In this document: piece by piece, positions 47,107 to 56,150 of the stretch
Numbering within the stretch: the stretch's first letter is position 1
How the letters are laid out: every line of letters begins with the position of its first letter
Origin: Burkholderiales bacterium RIFCSPHIGHO2_01_FULL_63_240
GTDB lineage: Bacteria; Pseudomonadota; Gammaproteobacteria; Burkholderiales; Burkholderiaceae_C
Length of the DNA: 64,000 bases
Assembly (NCBI GenBank): GCA_001770725.1
Contig: MERU01000001.1
Location: 1-64,000, forward strand
Direction: 5' to 3'
Notes under the pieces: model-generated
Told to the model about the DNA's origin: nothing
Databases searched by the model: none
Seen by the model: the letters and a program-made list of their open reading frames with translations, nothing else
Made by a program: the position numbers and the translations under genes

Positions 47107-47829
47107 TCAGGGGCGCACGCTTGGGCGGATGCTGGGGAGCTCGAAAGGCGCCAGCAGGCGCGCGTGCTCGATGGTCAAGGCCATGGGCGGCATGGCGTCC
47201 CGCACGACGAAATCCATCTGCCCCTGGATGCGAGCGACCACGGCCCCGCGGATCTGTGGCCGCAAGCGGAACACGGTGTCCAGCGGCACCTCGATCGGCG
47301 CCCTCAGCTCGCCGCTGACCAGCGCGTCCAGGCGCACCGGCACCTGCGTGCGCACCGGCACATCGGCCTTGAACGGCAGGCTCAGGACCACGGGCAAGGT
47401 GACATCAAAAGCCGGCAGCCAGCCCACCAGGGGCACCTGCATGCTCAGCTCGGTCCTGACCGTCACCACCTGGTCCACCTGCACGACGGTGTCCACCGGC
47501 ACGGTGGCATCGAAACTCACGCGCGTCAGCAGGGTGTCGTCGATCTGGGCGCGAAGGCGCTGGCGCACCGGCACATTCACCAGAGGGCGCATGTCGATGC
47601 CCGTGTGCACGGGCTGCTGCACCTGGGCTTGCGCCTGCAGCCCGGCGGGCAGTCGCAAGGTCACGGGCTGCTCGCGCAACACCATGCGGGCATCGAGCTG
47701 CGTGTAAACAAACCAGGCCGCCGACAGCATCAGCCCCAGCCACACCAGCAGCACCAGCCCCCCCACGATGAGCAGGGACTTCAGGCTGACCGGCCGGTGC
47801 CAGCCTCCACGAGCCGGGATCGCCGCCAT
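47107..47829 (-). CDS. Single-pass membrane protein with Pro-Val-rich beta repeats, paralogue of the upstream gene
   Basis: 240-aa protein of unknown function. One transmembrane helix near the N-terminus (SLLIVGGLVLLVWLGLMLSA, about 17-40) is followed by MVLREQPVTLRLPAGLQ and then about 150 residues of short alternating strands built on a V-P-V or L-P rhythm (VNVPVRQRLRAQI, ATVPVDTVVQVDQVVTVRT, DVPVRTQVPVRLDALV). This suggests an elongated periplasmic beta structure. It shares its layout and the xVLREQ segment with the adjacent upstream gene, so the two arose by duplication. I do not recognise a named family. The start is the ATG at 47829, one codon inside a GTG. Confidence 0.75.
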   Translation of the reverse strand: MAAIPARGGWHRPVSLKSLLIVGGLVLLVWLGLMLSAAWFVYTQLDARMVLREQPVTLRLPAGLQAQAQVQQPVHTGIDMRPLVNVPVRQRLRAQIDDTLLTRVSFDATVPVDTVVQVDQVVTVRTELSMQVPLVGWLPAFDVTLPVVLSLPFKADVPVRTQVPVRLDALVSGELRAPIEVPLDTVFRLRPQIRGAVVARIQGQMDFVVRDAMPPMALTIEHARLLAPFELPSIRPSVRP

Positions 47830-47839
47830 CACCCAGCAC

Positions 47840-48613
47840 TCAGGGTTGGGTGCGCTGGCGCAAACCCAGCGACACGGCCTCGAAAGGCACGACCAGCTCC
47901 ATCAGGTCCAGGCCAGCCTCCACCCGTTGCTGCGGGAAGGTCAGGCGCGCGCTCACCGGTTCGTCGATCGGCAGCGCCAGCGACTCGCGGATCGGCACCT
48001 TCGCCTCGATGACCGTGTCGATGCGCGTTCTCAGCGGCTCCGTGATGCGGACCCGGGCCTGGGTCGTCAGGGCCACCGGCAGGTCCTGCTTGAACGGCAC
48101 GACGATGTCGATGGGCACGTCGGCGCGAACGGGCACCTGGCCCTTGACCGGCAGGCTCAAAGGGATGCCCAGCACCCGCGTGCGCACCGTGCTGTCGACG
48201 TCGATGACCTGATCGAGCTTGAAGACATGCTTGACCGGCACCGTCAGGTTCACCGGCACCACGGTGTCGATGCTGACCTGAACCGGGATCGGGTCCTGAA
48301 GCGGGATGCTGATGTCCTGCTGGATGGGCACCCGCACCGGCAACACCTGATCGACATTGACCACCACCTTGCGGGTGAGCGAGGCCTGGACGCTCAGCTC
48401 TTGAGGCAGGCGCACGAGGGCCTGCTGCTCGCGCAGCACCACCCGGGCCGCCAGGTTGTGCCAGGCCCACCAGGCCACGCCAGCCGCCAGGGCGGTCATC
48501 GACAGCAAGAGCAGCACCGCCGTGATGACCAGGTGGCGCCAGGTGACGACGTGGCCGTACACGGCCAGCATGGGCTGGGCAGTTGCGGTGGTGGGTTCGG
48601 GTGCTTGGGTCAC
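47840..48613 (-). CDS. Single-pass membrane protein with Pro-Val-rich beta repeats
   Basis: 257-aa protein of unknown function, first of a two-gene operon with its paralogue 10 bp downstream. An N-terminal cytoplasmic stretch, one transmembrane helix (LVITAVLLLLSMTALAAGVA, about 28-47), VVLREQQALVRLPQELSVQ and then a long periplasmic part of alternating strands (VDQVLPVRVPIQQDISIPLQ, VDSTVRTRVLGIPLSLPV, VRADVPIDIVVPFKQDLPV). The strict alternation of hydrophobic and polar residues would make a sheet with one greasy face, as in lipid-handling or bridging proteins, but this is only a guess. Initiation is at a GTG. Confidence 0.75.
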   Translation of the reverse strand: MTQAPEPTTATAQPMLAVYGHVVTWRHLVITAVLLLLSMTALAAGVAWWAWHNLAARVVLREQQALVRLPQELSVQASLTRKVVVNVDQVLPVRVPIQQDISIPLQDPIPVQVSIDTVVPVNLTVPVKHVFKLDQVIDVDSTVRTRVLGIPLSLPVKGQVPVRADVPIDIVVPFKQDLPVALTTQARVRITEPLRTRIDTVIEAKVPIRESLALPIDEPVSARLTFPQQRVEAGLDLMELVVPFEAVSLGLRQRTQP

Positions 48614-48748
48614 GTTGAGGGGGCCATTGAACTGGACGGCTCCCAGCGACTATGCCATGCCGTCGCGCGCCACCTGTCGCGCGACGTGCCAGGTCGGCGG
48701 CACCCCCCTGAGCAAAGCTGGCGCAGGCGACACGAAGGCTGGCGCCCT

Positions 48749-48754
48749 TAAGAT
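48749..48754 (+). promoter_or_regulatory. Putative -10 element, leaderless arrangement
   Basis: TAAGAT ends 7 nt before the ATG at 48762, the same layout as ubiJ and padR. No Shine-Dalgarno sequence precedes the ATG. Confidence 0.4.
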
Positions 48755-48761
48755 CACGCCC

Positions 48762-48995
48762 ATGCCCGCCCTCGCCCCCCTGTTCACGCAGCCACTGTTC
48801 GAGCTGCACACCGCCCAGGCGGTTTTCGAGGCCCTGCAGGCCGAGGCGGCGATGCAAGGCGTGACGCTGCGCGAGCCCCCGCCGCCGCCCACCACTTGCT
48901 GCGGCCGTGGTTGCAACGGCTGCGTGTGGGAGGGCTTCTACGCGGCGGCCACCTACTGGCGCGACGAGGCCCTGCTCGTTCTGGAGATGGGCTGA
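48762..48995 (+). CDS. Oxidoreductase-like domain protein, small cysteine-rich
   Basis: 77-aa cytoplasmic protein with the compact motif CCGRGCNGCVWEGFYAA preceded by PPPPPTTCC, the signature of the oxidoreductase-like (Oxidored-like, N-terminal region of some cytochrome b5 reductases) family. Four cysteines in a short loop suggest metal or cluster binding. The biochemical role is unknown. It stands alone between the paralogous membrane pair and tssH; a long upstream extension in the same frame is open but lacks family similarity, so the ATG at 48762 is chosen. Confidence 0.75.
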   Translation: MPALAPLFTQPLFELHTAQAVFEALQAEAAMQGVTLREPPPPPTTCCGRGCNGCVWEGFYAAATYWRDEALLVLEMG

Positions 48996-49044
48996 AGCCG
49001 CCAGGTGCCGCCCCCCTCCTGCCCCGGCTTGCGCCTGAGCGAGC

Positions 49045-51735
49045 TCAAGCCACCTCGAACGTGAAATCGCCCTGCGCGTCGGCGCCAACGCGGATGCGCT
49101 CGATGGCGCGCCCTTCGGCCATCGCCGCCAGCACGGCATCGGCCACCTCGGGCAACAGGCTGCCGTTGAGGATGTGGTCGACCGCGCGTGCGCCGGTGTC
49201 GACCTCGGTGCAACGCGCCAGCACGGTGTCGATCAACGATTCGTCGAAGGCCAGCTCGGCCTGGTGGTTCGCCTTCACGCGTGCCGCGATGCGGTCGAGC
49301 TTGAGGCGGATGACTTCGGCCAGCACGTCGTCGTGCAGCGGGTAGTACGGGACGACCTTGGTGCGCCCCACGAAGGCCGGCTTGAAGGTCTTGTAGAGCA
49401 CGGGGCGCAGGCCCTCGGCCAGGTCGTCGGCTGCGGGCATTGCGTCGGGGGCCTTCATCACCACGCCGCCGGCTTCTTCGTCGTGCTGCATGCAGGCCTG
49501 CATGATCTGCTGCGAGCCGGCGTTGGAGGTCAGGATGATGAGCGTCTGGCGGAAGTCGATCTCGCGGCCTTCGGCATCGTCCATGCGGCCCTTGTCGAAG
49601 ACCTGGAAGAACATCTCCAGCACGTCCGGGTGGGCCTTTTCGACCTCGTCGAGCAGCACCACGCTGTAGGGCTTGCGGCGCACGGCCTCGGTCAGCACGC
49701 CGCCCTGGCCGTAGCCCACGTAGCCCGGGGGCGAGCCCTTGAGGCCGCTGACGCTGTGGGCCTCCTGGTACTCGCTCATGTTGATGGTAATGAGGTTGCG
49801 CTCACCGCCGTAGAGGATGTCGGCCAGGGCCAGCGCGGTTTCGGTCTTGCCGACGCCGCTGGGGCCCACGAAGAGGAAGACGCCGCGCGGCTTGTTCGGG
49901 TCTTCCAGGCCGGCGCGAGCGGTGCGCACGCGTTGCGCGATGGCGCCCAAGGCATGGTCCTGGCCGATGACGCGCTCCTGCAGCGTGGTGTGCAGCTGGC
50001 GCACGGTCTCGATTTCGTTGAGCACCATCTTGCCCAGCGGGATGCCTGTCCAGCCGCTGACGATGTCGGCCACCACATGGCCGTCCACCTGCACCGGCAC
50101 CAACGGGGCCTCGCCTTGCAGCGCGCGCAGGTCGGCCTGCAGCCGGCTCAATTCGCAAGCCTCCTCGTCGCTCAGCCCCCCGGCCTGCTGTTCGCCCTTG
50201 TGGCGAAGCGCCAGGATGGCTTGCACGGCTTGCTGCTCCTGCGCCCAGCGGGCCTCGTCGGCTTGCAGCCGATGCTGCAGGTCCAGGCGGGACATGCCCA
50301 GATCGTCGAGGCGCGCCGCGCGCTGCGGTGAGCCCTCGATGCGGGCCGCCACCTCGCGCTGCAGGGCCGCCACCTCGGCATCGATCTGTTCGATGCGCCG
50401 GCGCGCGTCCTCGATGCGGGCGGGCGTGGCGCTTTGCCCCAAGGCCACGCGCGCGCAAGCGGTGTCGAGCACGCTCACGGCCTTGTCGGGCAACTGCCTC
50501 CCGCTGATGTAGCGCGACGACAGGCGAACGGCCTCGGTGATGGCCTCGTCGAGCAGGCGCACCCCGAAGTGCTTCTCCATCAATGGGGCCATGCCACGCA
50601 GCATGGCCGCGGCCACGCCTTCCGTCGGCTCCTCGACCTTGATGACCTGAAAGCGCCGCGCCAGGGCCGCGTCCTTCTCGACGTATTGCTTGTACTCGCT
50701 CCAGGTGGTCGCGGCGATGGTGCGCAACTCGCCCCGGGCCAGCGCAGGCTTGAGCAGGTTGGCCGCGTCGCTGCCGCCGGCCTGGCCACCGGCGCCGATC
50801 AGCGTGTGGGCTTCGTCGATGAACAGGATGATGGGGTGGGGGCTCTTGCGCACCTCGTCGATGACGGTCTTGAGGCGGTTCTCGAACTCGCCCTTGACCG
50901 ATGCGCCGGCCTGCAGCAGGCCCATGTCGAGCACGTGAAGGGCGACGCCTTGCAAGGCTGGTGGCACATCGCCCGAGGCCACGCGCAAGGCCAGGCCTTC
51001 GACCACGGCGGTCTTGCCCACCCCGGCCTCGCCGGTGAGGATGGGGTTGTTCTGCCGGCGGCGCAGCAAGATGTCGATGGCCTGCCGGATTTCGGCATCG
51101 CGCCCGATGACGGGGTCGAGCTGGCCTTGGCGGGCTCGCTCGGTCAGGTTGGTGGTGAACTGGTCCAGCGCCGGCGTGCGGCCAGGGCCTTGCGCGGCAT
51201 CGGCCCCGAGGTCGGACGCAGACTGGGAATCGGCGCCAGCCGATGCGGCGGCTGCGGGTGCTTCGGGCGAATCGGCCGTGAGCTCGGCCAGGCGGTGCTT
51301 GAGTTCGGCCAGGTTGAACTGCGCCAGGCGGCGCGAGCTGCGCATGGCCAACTGAGACAGCGTGGGCTCGGTCAACCAGGCCAGCAGCAGGTGCGCGCTG
51401 CGGATGCGCGCCGACGGCGCCGACAGCGAGGCCACCAGCCAGGCCTGCTCCAGCAGCACCGGCACGTGCACCGAGAACACCGGCGGGCGGTTGCTGCCCG
51501 AGGCAAAACGCGACAGCTCCGCTTCCAGGTCATGCACCAGGCCATCGGTGGACACGTCCGCATGGCGGCACAGCAGCAACAGGTCGTTGTTCGGCTGGGC
51601 CAGCAGCGCCAGCATCAGGTGCTCGACATCCACCTCGTGGTGGCCACGCTGCTTGCACAGCACCACCGCCTGCTCGGCCGCGCGCCGGGTGGCGTCGTTG
51701 AGCTTGGTGATCAGCAGTTCGAGTGGGTGTGACAT
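49045..51735 (-). CDS. tssH: Type VI secretion ATPase TssH (ClpV)
   Basis: 896-aa AAA+ disaggregase that strips contracted TssB/TssC sheaths for reuse. It has the Clp N-domain, two ATPase modules (Walker A GEAGVGKT at 235-242 and GPSGVGKT at 624-631; the first Walker B is LFIDEAH) and a middle coiled-coil region (about 440-515). Its length and ClpV-type N-terminus (LITKLNDATRRAAEQAV) distinguish it from ClpB. It is the last gene of the minus-strand T6SS arm, 108 bp downstream of tssG. An Ala/Ser/Gly linker at about 155-185 is longer than average. Confidence 0.95.
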   Translation of the reverse strand: MSHPLELLITKLNDATRRAAEQAVVLCKQRGHHEVDVEHLMLALLAQPNNDLLLLCRHADVSTDGLVHDLEAELSRFASGSNRPPVFSVHVPVLLEQAWLVASLSAPSARIRSAHLLLAWLTEPTLSQLAMRSSRRLAQFNLAELKHRLAELTADSPEAPAAAASAGADSQSASDLGADAAQGPGRTPALDQFTTNLTERARQGQLDPVIGRDAEIRQAIDILLRRRQNNPILTGEAGVGKTAVVEGLALRVASGDVPPALQGVALHVLDMGLLQAGASVKGEFENRLKTVIDEVRKSPHPIILFIDEAHTLIGAGGQAGGSDAANLLKPALARGELRTIAATTWSEYKQYVEKDAALARRFQVIKVEEPTEGVAAAMLRGMAPLMEKHFGVRLLDEAITEAVRLSSRYISGRQLPDKAVSVLDTACARVALGQSATPARIEDARRRIEQIDAEVAALQREVAARIEGSPQRAARLDDLGMSRLDLQHRLQADEARWAQEQQAVQAILALRHKGEQQAGGLSDEEACELSRLQADLRALQGEAPLVPVQVDGHVVADIVSGWTGIPLGKMVLNEIETVRQLHTTLQERVIGQDHALGAIAQRVRTARAGLEDPNKPRGVFLFVGPSGVGKTETALALADILYGGERNLITINMSEYQEAHSVSGLKGSPPGYVGYGQGGVLTEAVRRKPYSVVLLDEVEKAHPDVLEMFFQVFDKGRMDDAEGREIDFRQTLIILTSNAGSQQIMQACMQHDEEAGGVVMKAPDAMPAADDLAEGLRPVLYKTFKPAFVGRTKVVPYYPLHDDVLAEVIRLKLDRIAARVKANHQAELAFDESLIDTVLARCTEVDTGARAVDHILNGSLLPEVADAVLAAMAEGRAIERIRVGADAQGDFTFEVA

Positions 51736-51843
51736 GGTCTCGCCTTTTTTTGTGGTGTGTTGGTGGTTGCAAGGACCCCGAAATGCATCGAGGCCATGGG
51801 CCGTTCGGGGACCACGATCGGGTCGCGGAACCAGGCCGCGGGA

Positions 51844-52962
51844 TCAGGCTGCGGCCTGGATGTCGTAGCGCACATCGTCGCGATCGGCGTTCGCCGCACG
51901 GGTCATCAGGAAGGTGTCCCAGCCCAGGCGCCCCAGGCTGTCGGCCCGCCCGGTGCCCAGGCCCACGGGTTTCACGTCGTCCTGGCGCAAACGCAGGCGG
52001 ACCTCGAATTCGAGCGAGGGGCCCAGCAGCAGCCCCAGCCAGTGGCGCAAGGCCCGCTCGCCCGGACCGCCCGGCAGGAAGCGCCGGAACCGGGCATGGT
52101 CCAGGGGTCCGAGGGTCAGGCGCATGCGCAGGTTGCGCTGCCAGATGCGTTCACCCACCACGGCGCTGCGCCCCAACACACCGCCGCCCTGCCCCAGCCC
52201 CACGCCCAGGTGGGTTCGGCCCTCGTCCGGGATGCGGTACCAGCGGCCCACGAAGGGCTCGACGGCCACGGGCACGCCCAGGTAGCGCTGCAACAAGCGC
52301 TGCAGTTGCGCGACAGGCAGCGTGCGCTGCTGCAGCGCCCCGGCGAAATACGCCAGGCCTTCGTCGGACACCCCCCCGTGCTGTGGCTCCAGCCGCTGCC
52401 GCAGGCCCTTGAGCCCGATGCCAGCCAGGGCCAGCACCTGCGGCAGGAAGGCGCGCTGGCGGTCGGACTCGTACTGCAGGGCCAGCCGGTGCTTGCGCCA
52501 GGCCTGGTAGAACAAGACCACCGAGCGGTGGCTGAACACGTCCAGGAGGGCCCGGGCAGAGGGGTCTCGCCCCCGCTGCTCGACCTGCCCCAGCCACTCC
52601 GTGTAGAACAGAGGCAGAGCGCCGGTGACACCCAGCAGGCCCATGCAGGCAGGCGTCAGGTCGATCTTGTCGACGTTGGCAGGCAACTGCACGGCTTGCG
52701 GGTCGCGCCAGCTCACGTGCATGGACTCGATCTCGCTGGCAGGAAAGCTCAGTGACACCGAGTTGTGGAATTGCAGCTTCTGCAGCCCCACACCGGGCGC
52801 CTGCCCTTGGCCCAGCCAGCGGTCGAGCAAACGCACAGCCTGAAAAAAACCGAAACCATGCGGCTCACCGATCAGTTGCTCAACAGGCGCCCTGAACGGG
52901 ACAGGTGTCGAAACGGGCGGTGAAGCGCCCAGGTGGAGGCGTTGGTTCATGGTGCCGCTCAC
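51844..52962 (-). CDS. tssG: Type VI secretion baseplate protein TssG
   Basis: 372-aa TssG (VasB/ImpH) family protein, part of the TssKFGE wedge of the baseplate. Characteristic segments are FGFFQAVRLLDRWLG near the start, VSLSFPASEIESM, the GLLGVTGALPLFYTE block, FSHRSVVLFYQAWRKHRL and the late RDDVRYDI. A GTG start overlaps the tssF stop (GTGA); the internal ATG four codons later (52950) is an alternative. Confidence 0.92.
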   Translation of the reverse strand: MSGTMNQRLHLGASPPVSTPVPFRAPVEQLIGEPHGFGFFQAVRLLDRWLGQGQAPGVGLQKLQFHNSVSLSFPASEIESMHVSWRDPQAVQLPANVDKIDLTPACMGLLGVTGALPLFYTEWLGQVEQRGRDPSARALLDVFSHRSVVLFYQAWRKHRLALQYESDRQRAFLPQVLALAGIGLKGLRQRLEPQHGGVSDEGLAYFAGALQQRTLPVAQLQRLLQRYLGVPVAVEPFVGRWYRIPDEGRTHLGVGLGQGGGVLGRSAVVGERIWQRNLRMRLTLGPLDHARFRRFLPGGPGERALRHWLGLLLGPSLEFEVRLRLRQDDVKPVGLGTGRADSLGRLGWDTFLMTRAANADRDDVRYDIQAAA

Positions 52963-54932
52963 AGCAGTTGCCGGTCGCCATGCCGAGGTGGGCAGGTGAT
53001 CAGCACTTCACCCGTTCGCGAGGACAGCACTTGCAACTTTGCGTAGCTGTTGACATGCACATACAGGCCGAAGAACCGGTCCATGACGCTCACGAACAAG
53101 CCGAGCCCGCTGCCAACGAAGCTGCCCTCGTCGACCGTCAGCCGCACCAGCGTGCCGCGCACGAAAGTGGCGAAGGGCTCGCCCGGTATCCAGGCCGTGT
53201 CAGGCAGGAAATCGATGCCAACCAGGCCATCGATCTGCCGGCGGTTGCTGGCGCTGTGCGGCAGGTCATACAAACGCAGCAGCTCGCGCAGGGCATCGAT
53301 GCCGCCGCCCGTCAGGGAAAGGTGGTTGAGCGACAGCTGCGACACCAGCCGCCACAGCATGCCCTTGCCCCGCTCGATGCGGTGGCTGCGGGTGGGCTTG
53401 CGCAACAGGGTGATGCTGCGCGCCGGGCCGCCCCCTTCCATGAACAAATCGCCCCCCACCGTGCCGGGCGCCAACAGGTGCGGCAGGTCGCGGTTGGTGG
53501 CCATGACGTCGAGCGAAAGCGTTTCGACAGCGGGCGTCATCGGGTTGTGGCTGGCGTCGACAAAGCTGATGGACACCTCGTGACCCGGGCTGCGCTCGGC
53601 GAGGTCCTCATCGCGGTGCATCTGCCAGTAAGCGAGGCAACGCGAGGTCGCCGCATCGTCGGAGCGCGCCTCGATCTCGTCGAGCAACTCGTCGTGCTGC
53701 AGCGAAAAGAAGGGGCGCACCTCGTCGATGGCATCGCCATGCGGCGTCTGGCGCACCCGGTGCACACGCAGCAGCGAGTGCACCTCGTGGCCATGCGCAC
53801 GGCGCCCATCGACCACCACCGGGTACGCGGCCTGCCGGTGCGTGACGCGGATCGGGTCGGCTGCGTGCGGGAACAGGTTGATCACCGGCACGGCGCCCAG
53901 CACGATGTTCGCTGCATTGACGGTTTCCAGCAGCCGCGCTTCGTCGGAATCGGCGCGCAGGCCCGCCATCAGCAGGTGGCAGGTGAGCTGGGCGGGTTCT
54001 GCATCAGGAACCGTGCCGACCGCCGAGCTTGCGTCGCTGGCACTGCTCGCACCACCATGGGCAACGCCGTCTGAACGCCACTCGGCGTAGGGCGTCCCCT
54101 GCGGCAAACCGATCGCCGGCAGGTCGACAAAGTTGAACTTGTCTGCAAAGCCGAAATACTCGGCCAGCAGGCGGTACGCCGGGTGGGCACGTTCATCCCA
54201 GTCAATCAGCGCCTCGTCGTCGCCGAAGCCCGCCGGTTGCGGCAAGGCTTCTGGCTGGGCGGGGAGCTGCCAGGGCTGGTGGGGCTGCCAGGCAAAGCGC
54301 ACCGCCCGCGTGCGCCGGCACAAGGCCTCGCGCAAGACACTCACTTGAGAAGACTCGCCGTCCAGGTGGATGCGCCAGGGGCTCGACAGGAGCGCGCTCC
54401 AACTCATCTGGGACGAGCGTTTGCGCAGGGTGATGGACAGCACCGAAGTCACCCCGTCGGGCACGTTGGTGCCACCCGGGGCCTGCACCGCATGGCGGTG
54501 GCTGACTTCGCTGACCTCCAGCGGCAGGAGCTGCACGTCGGCGGTCGTGCGAAAACGGCAGGTCACGCCCTTGACCGGCCGGCTGTTCAGGCTGGTGCCG
54601 CGCGGCACGGTGAGGGCCTTGCTCATCTGCGTCGCCTGCGCCCCGAGGTCAAAGCGGGCGATCGCACACGAAGGGAATGGCCGCAAGTAGTGCGGGTACA
54701 GGACTTCCAGCAGGGCCTCGGTGAACAAGGGGAAGTCGTCATCCAGCCGTTTGTGGATGCGCGCCGACAGGAAGGCAAACGCCTCGATGAGGCGCTCGAC
54801 GTGAGGGTCGTCGCCCACGTCGCCGCTGAGCTGCAGGCGCCCGGCGATCTTGGGGTACTGACGCGCGAAGTCACCGGCACGGGTGCGCAGGAAAGCAAGC
54901 TCGCGCTCGTAATGGGGAAGGAGGTCGTCCAT
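52959..54932 (-). CDS. tssF: Type VI secretion baseplate protein TssF
   Basis: 657-aa TssF (VasA/ImpG) protein, forming baseplate wedges with TssG, TssE and TssK. The N-terminus MDDLLPHYERELAFLRTRAG and the following FARQYPKIAGRLQLSGDVGD, then DPHVERLIEAFAFLSARIHK and LEVLYPHYLRPFPS, are diagnostic. The protein is slightly longer than the usual 580-630 aa because of an insert around residues 280-310 (GGASSASDASSAVGTVPD). It starts 18 bp after tssE. Confidence 0.93.
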   Translation of the reverse strand: MDDLLPHYERELAFLRTRAGDFARQYPKIAGRLQLSGDVGDDPHVERLIEAFAFLSARIHKRLDDDFPLFTEALLEVLYPHYLRPFPSCAIARFDLGAQATQMSKALTVPRGTSLNSRPVKGVTCRFRTTADVQLLPLEVSEVSHRHAVQAPGGTNVPDGVTSVLSITLRKRSSQMSWSALLSSPWRIHLDGESSQVSVLREALCRRTRAVRFAWQPHQPWQLPAQPEALPQPAGFGDDEALIDWDERAHPAYRLLAEYFGFADKFNFVDLPAIGLPQGTPYAEWRSDGVAHGGASSASDASSAVGTVPDAEPAQLTCHLLMAGLRADSDEARLLETVNAANIVLGAVPVINLFPHAADPIRVTHRQAAYPVVVDGRRAHGHEVHSLLRVHRVRQTPHGDAIDEVRPFFSLQHDELLDEIEARSDDAATSRCLAYWQMHRDEDLAERSPGHEVSISFVDASHNPMTPAVETLSLDVMATNRDLPHLLAPGTVGGDLFMEGGGPARSITLLRKPTRSHRIERGKGMLWRLVSQLSLNHLSLTGGGIDALRELLRLYDLPHSASNRRQIDGLVGIDFLPDTAWIPGEPFATFVRGTLVRLTVDEGSFVGSGLGLFVSVMDRFFGLYVHVNSYAKLQVLSSRTGEVLITCPPRHGDRQLL

Positions 54933-54950
54933 GAACTGCCCGGTTGCGAC

Positions 54951-55460
54951 TCAGAGGCGGTGCCCCGCCGACGCGAAACGCGCCTGCGTGACCTGGTAGC
55001 GCGACATCGAGGGCATCAGCACCGCATCGAAGCTGACGCTCTCTCGAGCCGGGCGCACCACCAAAGTGGCCCGGATGGTGAACTGCAGGGCACGCCCAGG
55101 GGCGTCGTCCTGGCTGAATTCGACGGCCACCTGCCTGAGACGCGGCTCGTGGGCCTCGATGGCCTTCGCCAGGCTGACCGCGATGAATCGTTGGTCCTCG
55201 GAGCTGGCCATGACACGGCCCGCAAAATCGGGCACGCCAAAACACATCACGGAGGAGCGGGCCTGCGGGCCCACCGAGGACAGGCATGCCTGGGTGGACA
55301 GCAGCGCCGAGCGGGCGTTCAGCAACCGCTCGAGGTCGCGCGCCACGGTGTCGCGCAACTGCTCGACCGAGCAGGTCTGGATCAGGCCCTCGGGAGCGTT
55401 GGGGTCGGTGGCCAGCAAGCGGTCAAAGAGGCCGCGGCGGATGCGAAGCGCGCTGGACAT
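54951..55460 (-). CDS. tssE: Type VI secretion baseplate protein TssE
   Basis: 169-aa gp25-like baseplate protein. GLFDRLLATDP at the start, SVEQLRDTVARDLERLLNAR, the short GVPDFAG segment and EFSQDDAPGRALQFTIRATL match TssE; gp25-like proteins position the sheath on the baseplate. The start ATG (55460) is 16 bp downstream of the terminator's T-tract, so translation needs transcription that reads through the hcp terminator or starts inside it. Confidence 0.9.
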   Translation of the reverse strand: MSSALRIRRGLFDRLLATDPNAPEGLIQTCSVEQLRDTVARDLERLLNARSALLSTQACLSSVGPQARSSVMCFGVPDFAGRVMASSEDQRFIAVSLAKAIEAHEPRLRQVAVEFSQDDAPGRALQFTIRATLVVRPARESVSFDAVLMPSMSRYQVTQARFASAGHRL

Positions 55461-55476
55461 GGTGCACAGAGGTCTC

Positions 55477-55502
55477 AAAAAAAGCGGGGCACCCGGCCCC
55501 GC
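55477..55502 (-). terminator. Intrinsic terminator between hcp and tssE
   Basis: On the minus strand a perfect 7-bp stem, GCGGGGC (55502-55496) with GCCCCGC (55490-55484), has a 5-nt loop and is followed by seven Ts (55483-55477). It lies 38 bp after the hcp stop and within the run of T6SS genes, so it should lower expression of tssE-F-G-H relative to hcp and the sheath genes. Confidence 0.88.
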
Positions 55503-55540
55503 CTGCGCCAGGCGCCCCGAAGGGCACCGGCCTTCGCTCA

Positions 55541-56077
55541 TCAGTTCGGAGCGTCGAAAGCAGCCTTGTTGGTGGCCAGGCTCCACGCGGCAACCTGACC
55601 CGGCTTGGACTTGCCGTCCATGGTCTGCTGGGTGTAGGTCCATTCGACGGCGGAGTAGCGCAGGCCGAACGACTCGGTCGGCAGGCCTTCGGATTCCACC
55701 TGGGGCAGCACTTGCGAGACCAGCACCTTCTTGAGCTTGATCTTGAGGTACAGCACGCGGTCATTCGTGCCGTTGGCGCGCATGAAGTGGATTTCCACGT
55801 CGTCGTACAGGGTGCCGGCCGAGCAAGCTTCCCACAGCTGGGGGCTGACCAGGTCCAGGTCCTTGGTGAAGATCATTTCGCCGTGTTCGCAGCGCTCGGC
55901 GGTGTGGCCACCGGCGGTCGAAGCCGTCGCCGACTTGGGCTGGCGGATGACGTGGTTCCAGCTGATGGCTTCGAACCAGGGCGCTGCGTGCTGCGTGCCG
56001 GCGCCGGCATCGCGGGACTCGCCCTTGATTTCCTTGCCGTTCAGGGGCTTGCCGAACTTGATGTAGATGTCTTTCAT
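55541..56077 (-). CDS. hcp: Type VI secretion tube protein Hcp
   Basis: 178-aa Hcp (TssD) protein that stacks as hexameric rings to form the inner tube and is exported when the sheath contracts. The pattern MKDIYIKFGKPLNGKEIKGE, GEMIFTKDLDLVSPQLWEAC, VEIHFMR, KKVLVSQVLPQVES and FGLRYSAVEWTYT is typical. It is somewhat longer than the common 160-172 aa. It is followed by its own intrinsic terminator. Confidence 0.95.
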   Translation of the reverse strand: MKDIYIKFGKPLNGKEIKGESRDAGAGTQHAAPWFEAISWNHVIRQPKSATASTAGGHTAERCEHGEMIFTKDLDLVSPQLWEACSAGTLYDDVEIHFMRANGTNDRVLYLKIKLKKVLVSQVLPQVESEGLPTESFGLRYSAVEWTYTQQTMDGKSKPGQVAAWSLATNKAAFDAPN

Positions 56078-56150
56078 TTTTTCTCACTCCTGTGTTGATG
56101 AACCGGCTAGCTGCGTCAGCTTGATGCGCGAGCCGGTGTGGTGAAACCGG

